Shown piece by piece: positions 32,883-43,729 of a stretch of DNA of 64,000 bases. Source of the stretch: Ligula intestinalis. Lineage: Eukaryota; Platyhelminthes; Cestoda; Diphyllobothriidea; Diphyllobothriidae. Location: contig JAYGXS010000005.1 in the NCBI GenBank assembly GCA_036362985.1, positions 25,143,421 to 25,207,420 on the forward strand, given 5' to 3'. A program made the position numbers and the translations under genes. A model generated the notes under the pieces. It ran no database searches. It was not told the origin of the DNA and was given only the letters and a program-made list of their open reading frames with translations. Numbering within the stretch: position 1 is the stretch's first letter; each line of letters starts with the position of its first letter.

Positions 32883-33272
32883 GTTGTCTTCAAAAATCAA
32901 TTGAATGAAAAGCACCTGCTGTTTGATTTTGTTGGGCGACCTTTTGTGAGTACCTACGGACATTGTCAGTTGGCCCGGGAGCAACTGTTAAGCTCCAAAT
33001 CCTACGAGGACGGTCCGGAGGGCAATGGTTTGCCCGCACAGCTACTGCGGGCGGACGGACGAGATCCGAGTGTGGGTCTGGTGCTGTATCGCATTCAGCT
33101 CTGTGTCCCCTCCACTCCTCAACAGGACGTCGTCTCACAGCTCACCGACTCCGCAGCCCCCGTTCCTCACCTGGCCCTCTATGGCGAGTTTGGTGATACC
33201 GGACGAAGACCAGTGGCGTTGGTCAACCCGAAGACTGGTCCTATTCAGGAGAACACAGATAAACCATTGCAG
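32883..33272 (+). CDS. LOXHD1-like: Tandem-PLAT (LOXHD1-like) protein, exon C
   Basis: 390 nt (130 codons), phase 0 at both ends, from acceptor CCACCCAG to donor GTACTT. The first part, VVFKNQLNEKHLLFDF and then STYGHCQLAREQL, completes the PLAT domain of exons A and B (after W-x-L-x-x comes V-x-V, F-x-F, then the WLAR-like strand, with Gln in place of Trp). The second part opens the next PLAT domain with LYRIQLCVP, PHLALYGEFGDTGRRPVAL and ENTDKPLQ. LYGE-x-GDTG-x-R is a hallmark of LOXHD1 repeats. A Ser/Pro-rich insert of about 15 residues separates the first two strands. Phase matches exon B and exon D exactly. Confidence 0.87.
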
Positions 33273-34505
33273 GTACTTGCTACACAATTAACAATTTTCT
33301 TTCAGGCTATCTTCAGGTCAGGTACTTTAATTACTTTTTCCTTCCCCTGATATATCCCCCCGATATAACCCTTTTACTACCGGTCCCATATTAACCGAAT
33401 GTGGCGTTGTTTTATTGTAGTGGTATGCATAGTGAATCCCTACCCAAAAACAACTCTGGCTTTAGAAGTCGCCAGCTGGCGGGATATATCAGTCCTTTTT
33501 AGGACGGGTAGTCAGGCTGCAAGACCTCCTCCAGGGCATGGCCTTTATGGCATGCCCCCCTCCCTCCCCGACTGTGCGACCCAAGCCATCTTTACGGTAG
33601 TTTAGAAAATTTGAAATGGGGTCTGTGCAGACAGGCTGTGTATTTTTGTCAGGTACCTCGCCCGAGCCTCCCTCCGGTTGTTTTGGGATAACCCCTGTCA
33701 CTGAGTGACGTAGGTGAGTGAATACGATATATACGGCCCAAGCCTGTTTAATGATGCACACGCAAACATGGTAGTTCGACCGTCGATTTAAACAAGTTGA
33801 AGCACGCTGTGACCGTGACGGAAGTACGGTTAAGGCAACCCCGCCGAGTCTGCTTCATTCTCTGACCACAACCGCACCTAATTCTGGCTGTCAAGACAGA
33901 ATCAAGAAGGCCGGAAAAGATAATGTGGGAGAGTGCAGACGCCTGGTGTGACCAACACTCAACATGCGTACCAAACAGCACGTCTCATTAGGTATGCACC
34001 CGACAAATAGCGTCATAAAGGACACATTAAGAAGGAGCCAGTAAACCTGACTCTCAGCCCGCAGATAGCCACACCACACAGCAAGACACACTGGGTCGAC
34101 TGCGGTGTCCGAGTTAACCCGCCAACTGGCAACCCTCGAAGCCACGACTTTTAGCGCACCGTAATAGTTTCGATCGCATCAGATTGATTAAAGTGGGGAA
34201 AGAAGCACGCCAAGAGGCAACCTTACTCTCTCCCCACCGTCAAGTGACCGCCTAGCTGCTCGGATACCTGAGGTGGGCCCACACACACAAGTTTCTGGTG
34301 CTGTGCCAATTTCCTGGAGCGCACAGTGGATGTCATCGCTCCCGACGATTGAACCCTCCTCCGGACAGTGTGTACGATGCGAAACGATGCGGGCCTGGTC
34401 ACTAGTATCATTTGACCAGTGTTCGGGTCCTTACCACTACGACCATTGGGCCAAGTACAGGGGATGGGTACCTTTCCACGCAGAATGCATGAAAAATAGG
34501 TCAGG
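33273..34505. other. Intron start, no gene
   Basis: No recognised repeat or coding frame. Short minus-strand frames (33489-34145) carry no known domain. Confidence 0.4.
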
Positions 34506-34509
34506 TTTA

Positions 34510-34690
34510 TAGAGGAAAATGTAGGTTAATGCCTTGGAACTCCTTATTGGTACAAAACAGCCTTGAAATGCGTAGTTTCAGTAGAACATTGCATTGGTGA
34601 GGCCAGTAAATAGAACTGGGTAAAAAAAGAAAACAGCTGACTTCAAAAGCCCCTCTTGGAACAGCCAAAAGTGATACATATAATTCCCTG
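34510..34690 (+). repeat. R8 repeat, copy 1
   Basis: Aligns directly with 37320-37480: ATGCCTTGGAACTCC, TTTCAG(T/C)AGAACATTGCA and TAGAACTG(G/A)GTAAAAA in order. Class unknown. Confidence 0.6.
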
Positions 34691-34924
34691 AGTTTATATA
34701 ACAGAGATAAGAGGACTTTTTTTATCGCTGCATCAAGCTTACCATGACCAAAATGCACGATGGTAGCTCAAAGTATTGTTGTGGAAGGAATGTCTTAACG
34801 AAACGACCGGATCAATAAATAAATGCCATCTGACGATTCTGACAAGAAGTTAAGTTGTTGTGTGAGCTATTAGAACGGACGATACTTTTTTATTTAATCA
34901 AAACAGTCACACTGATGTTGTCCA

Positions 34925-35402
34925 TGTTCAAGAGGTGCTTCATTTTTCGTTGATGAAGGTTCACCGACCGCTAACGGAACTCACCTGTCCCGTTCTGCCT
35001 TTGGTCTCATGTCTCGGGTCCTGAAAGCAGCCATATGAACTAGCCATATTGACTCTGCTTTTGCCCTGTTAGGGCTTACATTCGTGCTTATTCATCTACT
35101 CCGCGTGTTATCGACCCACTCGCCGCTTCATAGTGGCGCAGACACTCATCGATAATCTATAATTCCGCCTCGTCTGATTGGCGACAGGCGATTGATTACT
35201 AATCCACGGCCTGGCAGGCAAGCCTTGACTGCAGCAAACAAATTTGCAGACACATCTTCAGAGCAGACGTATAGGCGGTTGGCGCACAACACAGGCTCTT
35301 TACTCTCTATTTTCCGGTGGTAAACTTTTGTCCACCAACATTGTCTTCCTTGACTCGTGATTTGAGGGAACCTTCTGTTTGTCAACACTGCTAGCTGCGA
35401 CA
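34925..35402 (+). repeat. LTR copy related to 30059-30750
   Basis: Begins TGTTCAAGAGGTGC, shares GTTGATGAAGGTTCACCGAC and a CTGATTGGCGACAGGCG-like block, and ends CTGCGACA. It is shorter than the first copy through internal deletion. No primer-binding site follows, so it is either a solo LTR or a 3' LTR of another insertion. Confidence 0.6.
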
Positions 35403-35444
35403 CAGCTACAGCGGCTAGTAGTCTTATGCCTAAACCGGCAAGAC

Positions 35445-35600
35445 AGCGAGTTCGTGGCTCAATTGTTAAAGCGTAAGACTCTGATCAAAAAGGTCGCGAG
35501 TTCGATCGTCGGGTGGCGCGCCACTTGGGAATTGGGTATGAGTGGCTGAAGACGACTAAGAAGCCAGAAGTGACTAGTCCGGTCTCCGTTGTCGTTGCCG
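35445..35600 (+). mobile_element. tRNA-derived SINE-like sequence
   Basis: Box A-like TGGCTCAATTGTTAAAGC and box B-like GCGAGTTCGATCG are spaced as in a tRNA. The body continues GAAGACGACTAAGAAGCCAG and GGTCTCCGTTGTCGTTGCCG. The cloverleaf is degraded. It lies in the same strand as the PLAT gene, inside its largest intron. Confidence 0.6.
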
Positions 35601-37319
35601 AAAATACTATAGGTTTCATCATTCGTCAGCGGTGGCCCCTTTTCTCCCACTGACTTCATTTGACTCGAATTTGCCTTTGATATACCGTTGGAGAGGCACG
35701 AAGGTTTAAGGCAAACCTCTCTGTACTTCTCCCAATATATCGAAACTCACAGGTGTTATCTTTACGTTGGTCGGTAAAAATCCAGTTTATAACCCATATC
35801 CACGAAGCGTCTACTTTGCAACCTCGCATTTTTATATACCTGGAGATGTATAATTGGTCGCAGGAGGATATTTGCCTTCTGCCTGTCACAGGTCAAGTAA
35901 GATCAGGTTTATTGAGAGAAATAGAGACAAACAGCTTTGAATTCCCCACTGGGACACAGCAGCTAAGAGGATAATGTCCTGTGCCTTCTGTATCCCCGAG
36001 GATGGTCTAAAATGCTCGTCAACTTGTTCTGTTAATCAAATTTTGTGATAAGCACAGTAAAAAGACCTTGATTTGTGAATGCACCGGCAATTGGCAGCCA
36101 CGTAAATTGAGCACCTGACCAGGTAGCTTCTAGGACAGAAAACATAAATACCATGTTCTTCTTTTACGAAATATCTAATTGAAACTGTTCATCCAGTTGA
36201 CTCTAAAACACCCTCTCAAGTACTTGTTCGGTGACGATAAAGTATTGCATTGGGTTACTTGGAAGTGACCTAAATATGCTGAATGAAATCAGGCCTATTT
36301 GAACAGTTGGTGTTGTAACCTAGTGTGTACCTGTGTCAACACCGGTTATGTTCCCCCAGTGCGTGTTAGGAAGAGAAGGCAGAATAGGATAACACTTTGT
36401 ACTTTACCATCACTTTCACTAGTACATAAACACTGTTCCGTGTGTCCAGCACCCTGTCAACTTAAATTCACCATGGTACCCTATCACTCATAGACTTCCA
36501 CATTTTGCGTCTACATTTTGCCTTAAACATTTCCCTCCCTCTAATTATGTTTGCCATATCCTGTTTTAAATTAGTACTTCTACTGGTTATCTTGTATGAC
36601 ATGACATTGCTTGTTTGTATTGACCTTTTGGTCTGTACGAATTTAAAGTTACTGTATTCTCTCATTCGTTATTTACGTTATTCAGCGGCAATGTATCGCT
36701 GATGAATAGTAGCGCAATTTATGGTTTCTAGTACATCTTGCATTATAGGCTTGCTTTAGAAACAGTATCCCTGTCTGCCTGTCTACAACCCGATCTTCAC
36801 GAGTTTGATCCCAAGGTCAAAGTTAAGTTTATAGCCTACGATAGAAACCCCTAGCCCCAGAATTCAGTCTAGTGGAATCGATGTTATTCGTATAGGTTAG
36901 GTTTCAGTTAATTATTCAGATTATTAGTATAATTTTAATTTTGGTTTCGTGAGTTTTTTAGGATATGTTTAGTATTCATTAGGTATTAAGTTAATTTTAT
37001 CTAACGTTAGCGGTATCTAATTTAAATAAAAATGAACCTTTCCCTTAAATGAAGCTAAATTAAAACTAGAAACTAAATTAAAACTAATAAAACTAAAAGT
37101 AACCACAGGACTGGGGGGGCAGGGGGTATCTAAGTTTGGCGACCAACTTAACTGTTCCCGATCCTAATGTTGTCTAATGGTTAGTGCTATTTCCCGATGT
37201 GGGTGTCAGGATCTGTTTGTGGCGTTCCGCTCACACCGACGTCAACATCGCTTAAATAGGCCGCCTTCGGTCCACCTAAAACACCTTTCTAACTCTCTCT
37301 AAACATCCAAATAAATATC
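35601..37319. other. No gene recognised (intron)
   Basis: Hydrophobic frames near 36300-36700 have no recognised domain. 36890-37100 is AT-rich with repeated TTAG and AAACTAA-like motifs, low complexity. A 7-G run lies near 37112. Confidence 0.4.
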
Positions 37320-37480
37320 AGGTCAGGGAAATGTAGGCAAATGCCTTGGAACTCCCTTCTGATCGAAAGCAGCCATGGAATGCGGTGTTTCAGCAGAACA
37401 TTGCAAACATTGGCGAGCCCAGTAACTAGAACTGAGTAAAAAGAGCATACAGTGAAAATACTCCTAAGACATTGCTCGGA
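37320..37480 (+). repeat. R8 repeat, copy 2
   Basis: Direct repeat partner of 34510-34690, about 2.8 kb away in the same intron. Confidence 0.6.
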
Positions 37481-38521
37481 ATTTCTAGAGGTTTGTATGC
37501 CGTTGGAGAATTTTTAAGGAGACAAATTGGGGAGAGTAAATGCAAGATAGGATGACCTGCTGCTGGAAGTATTTGAAGCATGTCAGGAGGAGCCCATCGT
37601 GGTTTTTATCAATATCCTAAGGGTCGCACGAGGAGAAGATTGCAGAGATCACGAGAACATCAGCAAAGTGTCGGAGATGCGCCTATCATACATCCTTGCT
37701 GGTTACCGCGTCGGACGACCAGATGACGAAACGGAGGGGCCCGCCACGATCCTCAGCAGTAGGTTATGGACAGCCATTGGGCGGAACTTTACAGGGCCGC
37801 GTAACATAGGACCACAAGGTTCGGTGGAGGGGATTGTTGTAATTCGCATAAGAAGTAAAGCGTTCGAGTTAATACTTCTAAACAAACACTACTGAATATA
37901 GTGAGTAGTGTACTTTATATGTTGGACTTTTTACTCCGCGTGTTAGACGGTGAGTGCGCTCAACAGCGCAGCCCTCCTCCGGACACATAGTTCTATTCAA
38001 TTGGAAAAGCTTGCTTTTATTTATCCCTTACATGCTGCTCATCAATCCTGATATTTAGTACGGTGCTTACAAATGCTTCTGGTTTGTATGTGAATGGAAG
38101 TAACCTGTTGAGTTGGTATCTGCTCTTGAAAAACCCAAGACACCACTGTGGTTGAACAGAATAAAATTACATTGGAGCCTCGGGTGACAAGCAGCTCTAG
38201 GTATGAGCAGTTCAGGTTACGAATGAACCACTAGCAGAAACTTTATTTCGCTTGATGAGCTTCCGCTAAGTTAGCGATCCCCGCGTGCGTGTGTATCTCT
38301 GAATCAGCCATTGAGTCTTAGTTCTAGGGCGTTGGTCTTCAGTCGCCTACAGCCAATCCGGCAACGGGTGCAGTTTGATTGACTAAGTTTTGCAAGACGA
38401 ATGTTTCATTTGACGAGCCCGATACTGGAATGCATTTTATCCATTAAGTGAGGTACTACTGTATTCACAAAGATAAGGTGGACTGGAGTGGTCGTTTCTG
38501 TCCTACTAACCGTCATCAACC
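37481..38521. other. No recognised gene (intron)
   Basis: A 98-codon frame at 37599-37895 has no recognisable family. I find nothing else. Confidence 0.4.
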
Positions 38522-39006
38522 TGTAGAATAAAAAGTAGTCCGGCCGAGTAATAAAAGAGGGACGTATCTCACTGATTATAAGCTGGTAAAAAAGAAGACG
38601 TGGAAGGCCGGCGGTTTATAAATAATTTACTAAAGTGCTGAAGGAGTGAAATATGAGTAATGGGTAAGTGACTCCCGAACAAGTGCAGTCCAGCCATGAG
38701 CGGGCCGGGTCTAGAGTCGCAGTCCGGCAGTGAGGTCGTTGGATCTGGATGTTTGCATGACCGGCAGTGCGGTCGCCAGGTCCAGGAGTGTCTGAGCATA
38801 GGCATTCACCGCAATAAGGTCCTTTGTGAACTGGCCTTGGAAAGTAATTGGCCAGTAAGTATAGACAGAGGGTGAATACAAGTCCGTGACCGTAACCTGC
38901 CTTCGACACGTGCTGTTGCGCAAGTGCTTAGTGGACACGAGAGACAGACATGTGGCCTGCCCCAGAGGCGTGCGAGGAAAGTATGGCTTATAAAACGAGG
39001 TCACTA
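38522..39006 (-). repeat. R3 LTR-like repeat, copy 1
   Basis: In minus orientation it begins TGTAGTGACCTCGTTTTATA and ends near TTCTACA, TG...CA borders over about 485 bp. Other copies are at 40303-40790 (plus), 50250-51097 (minus, interrupted) and 55342-55655 (plus, truncated). No internal region is attached, so it is best read as a solo LTR of an unidentified element. Confidence 0.6.
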
Positions 39007-39019
39007 CAAACCAGTCATA

Positions 39020-39113
39020 GCCAACCCCGGGTGTTGGAATACACGGGGATCGAACCCACGATCTGTCGGTTAGAAATCCAACGTTCTAACCATTGAGCCA
39101 TGATGTGGTTGGT
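39020..39113 (-). mobile_element. tRNA-Arg(TCT)-like SINE head
   Basis: On the minus strand: box A TGGCTCAATGG, an anticodon-loop-like TTTCTAA with TCT, and a perfect box B GGTTCGATCCC. The anticodon stem has an 8-nt loop or mismatches, and the acceptor stem does not pair, so this is not a functional tRNA gene. It is a tRNA-derived SINE or tRNA pseudogene. Confidence 0.6.
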
Positions 39114-39555
39114 CTTTCGCTTGCAATCGAATTCATTAACAGTGGAGTGCTCATCGACTGCGTTACGGAACACCCTCCTCTTGGGAGTCCCTCACGAGTT
39201 TCACCAGCAACCGCACAATGGCTATTGATGAAGGCAGAAGAAAATTGCGATTAGGACACGGGTGATTGGAATGGCCCCGTTTCTGGCTTCTTAGCCAGCT
39301 GCAATCAACCATACCCATGTTGCAACACTTGAGGGTGTTTGATTTCTGCTCCCGAGGTCGCGGATTCAATCGCCAGATTTTGCAGCACCTGGCTGGCTAA
39401 GGATAGCCGATGAGCAGGAAATGGCCATTCCTCTCTGTCTTATCTTTGCTCTTCGGCCACTGTGTGGCTGCTGGCTGGGCTCGAAAGTACAAAGGGATGA
39501 GCCTCCTCCTTTTCCCTCCCACCCCATCCCCCCCCCCAACAACAGTTATTGAACA
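39114..39555. other. No gene; second weak tRNA-like site near 39355
   Basis: GAGGTCGCGGATTCAATCGCC resembles a box B, but no convincing box A precedes it. A C-rich run lies at about 39527-39538, just before the PLE. Confidence 0.35.
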
Positions 39556-40975
39556 TGAACAAAAGTGGAAGACATAGTTGCCGAATTACAGTATCCTCGC
39601 CGGGTGCTTAGAGCGAATGATTACCCGCGCAATTTCGTCAACCACTGCATACGCAGACGAGCGATAAAACCATATCCAACCGGCCCAAAATGCTGGCAAG
39701 CTCTTCCGTACGTGGAGGATGTATCGGAAGCGGTCAGCCGTCTACTCATCCCACTTAGAGTTAGAGTTGCGCACAGGCCGGAAGCAACCCTCAGGTGCCG
39801 GGTCATGAGACCGAAAGACCCACTGCCAGGGCAGGAAAGTGTTGTAGTCGTTTATCGGATCTGGTGTAGTTGTGGACAAAACAACTACGTTCGAGAAGCC
39901 GGGAGATTACTCCAGACGCGAATGGCTGAGCACGCAGTGGCGGTGAGGAGCAAAAAGATGCTAATACTCAGGTTACAGCCCACTCGACGGGATCAAGCCA
40001 TACTTTAAAGTTTAACGAGGCCCAAATCCTCGCAAGAGGCAAAACCGCGTGAGCCGCAAGCTGCTCCAGCCAAGGTTCTCAAGCCTCCAGTCCATCAACA
40101 AGCAAACCGAGTTGTCGTTCCCATACGGCGTACTGAAACGTTGCCTGGTCAAGAGAATCAGTCAAATGGGAAGGGCCGGGCCCAACAACAATTCTGACGA
40201 CAGCAAGTCGAATTTTAACTCAACTATCAAGCCCGTATCTGACACGGACAACAAAGTCGCGGCAATTAAAGAATCGAAATCGAGGTGTCAAGCCATCACC
40301 GTGTAGCGACCCTCTTTCTTAGTCATGCTTTCCTCGGACGCCGCGCGGACTAGGTCATGTCTGGCGTGACCACCACGCGTCCGCAAGACACCATAGTCAA
40401 GGCCTCCGTTCAAGGTCACTCCTGGCTGGCTTTCTCAAGGCGGTCTAGCCTCACTAGCCAATCAGTTCTCAAGGTGAGACCAGTGCTCGAGATGCGGGTG
40501 AGATGTTTACGCTCAGTCACTTCCAGAGCCGACGACTCACTGTTCGGTTGCAGACCTCTAGACCCGGTGATCGACTTGCCGGAATGCGACTCTGGACTGC
40601 ACTCATTTGGAAGTCACTTTCTTATTGCTTACATACTACGCTTGTTCCTACCTTAGTAAATTCTCCCTGACACTATGGCCTTTCGTGCCCTATCCTATTC
40701 CACTAGCTTAAACATGTCGGGATACGTTCTCTCGTCTATTATCTGGCTGGACCACATCGTATCCCACAGCCGCGCCAATAAATACCCTTAAGCGGAGGCT
40801 ACCGACGCAGATGATTGCTTCGAAATATCAATATCATGCAATCTGTGCCTGTATCACTTTCATCTGCGCATGTCTCACACCATTCTAAGGTAACCTATGA
40901 TTCAGGATTCCCGACAGAATCCGAAACGTCAGGAAAATAAAATGTTTGTTCCACTGATCGCATCTTCTTCTGACA
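39556..40975 (+). pseudogene. PLE 3' half interrupted by R3 LTR
   Basis: Reads ELQYPRRVLRANDYPRNFVN, LPYVEDVSEAVSRLL, VAHRPEATLRCRVMRPKDPL, VVYRIWCSCGQNNYVREAGR and RMAEHAVAVRSK. After a frameshift it gives SLQSINKQTELSFPYGVLKR and a tail with NNSDDSKSNFNS. This is the RT-thumb linker plus GIY-YIG region of a PLE. The copy begins just downstream of the RT catalytic core, so it is 5' truncated. YVREAGR replaces YVGETGR. An R3 LTR-like element at 40303-40790 splits the 3' region; the tail resumes at about 40791 and ends AATCCGAAACGTCAGG, AATAAAA and a CTTCTTCTG end near 40975. It lies within the PLAT gene intron in sense orientation. Confidence 0.8.
40303..40790 (+). repeat. R3 LTR-like repeat, copy 2, nested in PLE
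   Basis: Starts TGTAGCGACC and ends near TATCCCACAG, matching R3 copy 1 in inverse orientation (AGTCATGCTTTCCTCGGACG, CGACTCTGGACTGCACT). It interrupts the PLE 3' sequence and gives the PLE frame its apparent stop. Confidence 0.65.
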
Positions 40976-41136
40976 TGGATCACAGTCTCTCACAAAAACT
41001 CATCATATAATACCTCCCAACTTAGTCTGTGCAAATGATCGCAAAGAGGTGAATCCTCCTAGGTTCGCTGTGGTTGATCAACTAATATTTAACTATACTG
41101 TTAATGTTTTTATAGTGTCCATATTCACGCTTTTAG

Positions 41137-41306
41137 ATTTATGAATCACTCCTTGAAGCTGTTTATATCGGCACCCTAAAAAACTGCGTTCTTGGACCGG
41201 TTGAGGAGGAAGAGGAAAGGGAAGACAACAACAATAGCTGCCTTTTTAAGTGTGTTATCGTGACTGACCCGCTCACTGGAGAAGAATACAGATTTCCTGC
41301 ACAGGC
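41137..41306 (+). CDS. LOXHD1-like: Tandem-PLAT (LOXHD1-like) protein, exon D
   Basis: 170 nt between acceptor ACGCTTTTAG and donor GTATGT, entering in phase 0 and leaving two bases of a codon. It encodes IYESLLEAVYIGTLKNCVLG, an acidic and Asn-rich insert (PVEEEEEREDNNNS), then CLFKCVIVTDPLTGEEYRFP. This is the second half of the PLAT domain begun in exon C: the LG-x-I-x-K-like strand (YIGTLKNC), then the V-x-V-x-D-x-x-(T)G-x-x-Y-x-FP signature. The insert replaces the usual short G-H-D/N loop and the W-x-L strand (LFKC here). Phases match exon C before and exon E after. Confidence 0.85.
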
Positions 41307-41396
41307 GTATGTCTAAGCAGTTTTGCTTTTGGTATTGTATGTGTATTCTAACATCAACAGCGTTAATTAATTAATTTTTTATGCTTCGACTTTTAG

Positions 41397-41452
41397 ATGG
41401 CTTGCACATCGTACAGTTAATCATTTCAAGGAAGTTTCCCTTATACCGGCAG
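41397..41452 (+). CDS. LOXHD1-like: Tandem-PLAT (LOXHD1-like) protein, exon E
   Basis: 56 nt between acceptor CGACTTTTAG and donor GTATGC, following a 90-bp intron. With the last two bases of exon D it encodes AWLAHRTVNHFKEVSLIPAG. The WLA strand is the closing PLAT signature, and LIP-like residues lead into the inter-domain linker, as in LOXHD1 repeats (usually ELVP). It leaves one base of the next codon. Confidence 0.82.
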
Positions 41453-41514
41453 GTATGCAAAGGATTTTTATGTGAATATCTTGAAAAATCCGATTAACTA
41501 TATTTCCCGTTTAG

Positions 41515-41552
41515 GTTTCTTTGATACACTTTTTGTGTATGCTTTGAGAAAA
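41515..41552 (+). CDS. Possible tandem-PLAT exon F
   Basis: After a 62-bp intron, acceptor TTTCCCGTTTAG leads into a 38-nt segment that completes the open codon and reads FFDTLFVYALRK up to a GTAAAG donor. TLFVYA could be the first strand of a third PLAT domain. Phase fits exon E before and exon G after, but the segment is very short and the evidence is splice signals plus phase only. Confidence 0.35.
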
Positions 41553-42285
41553 GTAAAGTCATATGAAGGAGATAATAAGAAGGCTTTACGATCGTAGGAA
41601 GCAGTTCTTTATTCATTTAAGCTTCTTTCAATGTCAGAGAGATAGACGGAAACAAAAAAGCAACAAGTTACCTAAAAAGCAGCAATATCAGGCCGCGGGT
41701 GACTGTCCTAAGAGCAGGATTCGAGCTCGAATCGAGCGCGAGGAAGCACATGCTCGAGCGCGGATCGAGGGCAGTCTGTCCATTAGATCGGGTGCGATTT
41801 GAGTTTCGATTTTCAAGCGCGAATCTAGCTCGAAAATTGGAGCTTCAACTTTCAACCGGACAGGGATTTGCACGCCAAACACCGGTCCCCTCATCCAATG
41901 TTCCTAAGCAATTTTAATAATGAAAAACAGTTTTAGATGTGGATATTATTATTAGAAAATTGGTAGGAATATGTACCAGGGTTTTTTCTCTGCGGACCCA
42001 TTCATCTCGCCTGCACGTTGCAAATCTAAAAGAAATAAAGCGAAATCAGTAAGATATGGCAATGTGTATGTGTTACGAATATGCTGCATGTAAGTCTTCG
42101 TGCTTACTGCGTGCAGTTTTTCTACTGGAGACCTTCTGCGCACGCTTGAGGCGGTGGTCGTGAGCCTTCCCAAATTCGCGCTTAAACGCTACCTGCAGTT
42201 ACTGGGGATCTGAACGTCGGTCTGTATTCCACCGCTTGAATGCGTGAAGATTCGAGGTCCAAATATCATATCGTTTTCGCCATCC
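41553..42285. other. Intron, CGAGC-rich low-complexity patch
   Basis: 41715-41860 repeats GAGCTCGAATCGAGCGCGAG-like motifs. No gene or known element was seen in the rest. Confidence 0.4.
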
Positions 42286-43500
42286 CCCAAAGAAGTGGAA
42301 GAAGACGGTACGATGACATGGACTGTTTTATTTTGAGACTGACGTTTCGAACACTATCATTATTCCATCGTCAGAGTAACTCGATGGTTGTTTCTGTTCG
42401 CTGGGACTGATGAAGCCTTGCTGTGTGCCTGTTATTACATCCGCGCTCGACGCACGACCTTTGACCTGCCTGTTTGCTGTTGACTGACCGTAAATTTTGT
42501 TCGTTAGTGAACTCGTGTGACCTCTGCTTACTTTTCGGCTGTCGCAAGTCGTGCTCCTCGTCGACTAACGAATGATCAATTGTTCCTGCCCTCCTGAGTG
42601 GATCTCAACCTCGTGGGCGCGGCAGTCATGTGGTTCCTGGCCGGCTTCTCCCCTATGTACCTCTGAAGCTGGTTCTTATCCACACTAGAGTTTGTTTTTC
42701 TTTCCTGTTGGCCTTGTTGGAACTGACTCGAGCCTTCTGCGCAATGCCTGGTAGGCGGGATGGAAATCTATGGCTCTGTTGAGTGTGCCAATCGAAGACC
42801 AACTTTCCAGAAGCAGTCTAGCCCTTTTGTCATTGGCTCGGGCAAGTACCTTTGCTTTGTAAAAGGCGAAAACGCGATTCTTCTGCTGTAAGTGGTCATA
42901 GACCATAGACAGCTTATCCTTGTGGTCGATTGCCAGTTGATGCTTGTGCAATCTTTTATCCAGGCGTCTGCTCGTTTCATCAACATATCTTGCATCGAAG
43001 TCTTGGCATGGTTTGCTGTTGACCACACCTGATTGTTCTGTCAACGGTAGCGGGTCTTTGGACCGCAGGATTTGCTGTCTGGTGGTTGACTCCGGCCTGT
43101 AAGCCACGCCGATTCCGAATGGTTTCAGGATTCTAGCAGCTGCCTCTAATGCATTCTTCACTGCGAGCCAGAATTTGGGGTCCTCTCCTTTCGACCGCTC
43201 AAGGTGGAGCCTCTTAAGACATTTTCGTACAAAGAACTTGGGATAACCGTAGGCCTGAAATAGGGCATGCAGGTGCTTGATCTCCTCCTTTTTCCCACTT
43301 GCGTCGCTGCAGTGTGTCTGAACGCGTTGGAAGAGGGTTCTAACCCAACTGCGTTTGTGACAAACTAGAGGTTGCTTCCGAAGTAGAGGATGCGCATGAC
43401 CGTTGGCCGTATCTTCCCGTCTTCCAGCTTCGTTACTCGTACGTCAAGGATTATGATGAACACATTCTTCAGTTGTCTAATTAATGTTCTTGGTGGAGGA
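42286..43500 (-). pseudogene. PLE copy, divergent subfamily, in intron
   Basis: Minus strand, from 43500: ILDVRVTKLEDGKIRPTVMR (RT thumb side), then CHKRSWVRTLFQRVQTHCSD, LHALFQAYGYPKFFVRKCLK, AVKNALEAAARILKPFGIGV, AYRPESTTRQQILRSKDPLP, then RYVDETSRRLDKRLHKHQLA and a long tail ending at 42685. The last block is the GIY-YIG nuclease with YVDETSRR for YVGETGRR, so a catalytic Gly is missing. The 3' untranslated part matches 57656-58130, showing a distinct subfamily. The tail holds a hammerhead-like core at 42376-42339 and a CTTCTTCC end near 42286. Confidence 0.78.
42339..42376 (-). ncRNA. Hammerhead-ribozyme-like motif
   Basis: Minus strand: CTGACGA (42374-42368), 19 nt, then GAAACGTC (42348-42341). 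CTGACGA fits the CTGANGA consensus. Helix II pairing is weak in this copy. Confidence 0.45.
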
Positions 43501-43729
43501 TCACAGATTACTGCAGCCAACTGAAACTGCACAGGTGTAGGGCTTGGAATGCCGGTGCCAAAGTGATACATCGATTGAATATGTTCTCTTTTACGCAGGC
43601 CAGCTTTCAATCAGCTTGTAACATGTCCTACTTCTGACGATCGCGACTGTCTTCGAGGCTGTGAAATTAAAATCGTGACCCGTTTTGAGGGTTTAATCAG
43701 GTGCTGTTGAGCTTGCACCTGGACGCTGG

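Noticed and set aside
30059..35402. A complete LTR retrotransposon with LTRs at 30059-30750 and 34925-35402
   Set aside because: The interior contains a host PLAT exon (32883-33272) and a fold-back element and no gag or pol, so the two LTRs are separate remnants.
36299..36702. A small membrane protein suggested by hydrophobic frames
   Set aside because: AT-rich sequence readily gives hydrophobic translations, and the frames overlap on both strands without conserved motifs.
37599..37895. A 98-codon frame in the PLAT gene intron
   Set aside because: It has no recognisable family, no supporting splice signals and no second copy for comparison.
39020..39113. A functional tRNA-Arg gene on the minus strand
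   Set aside because: Box A and box B are good, but the anticodon arm and acceptor stem do not fold properly.
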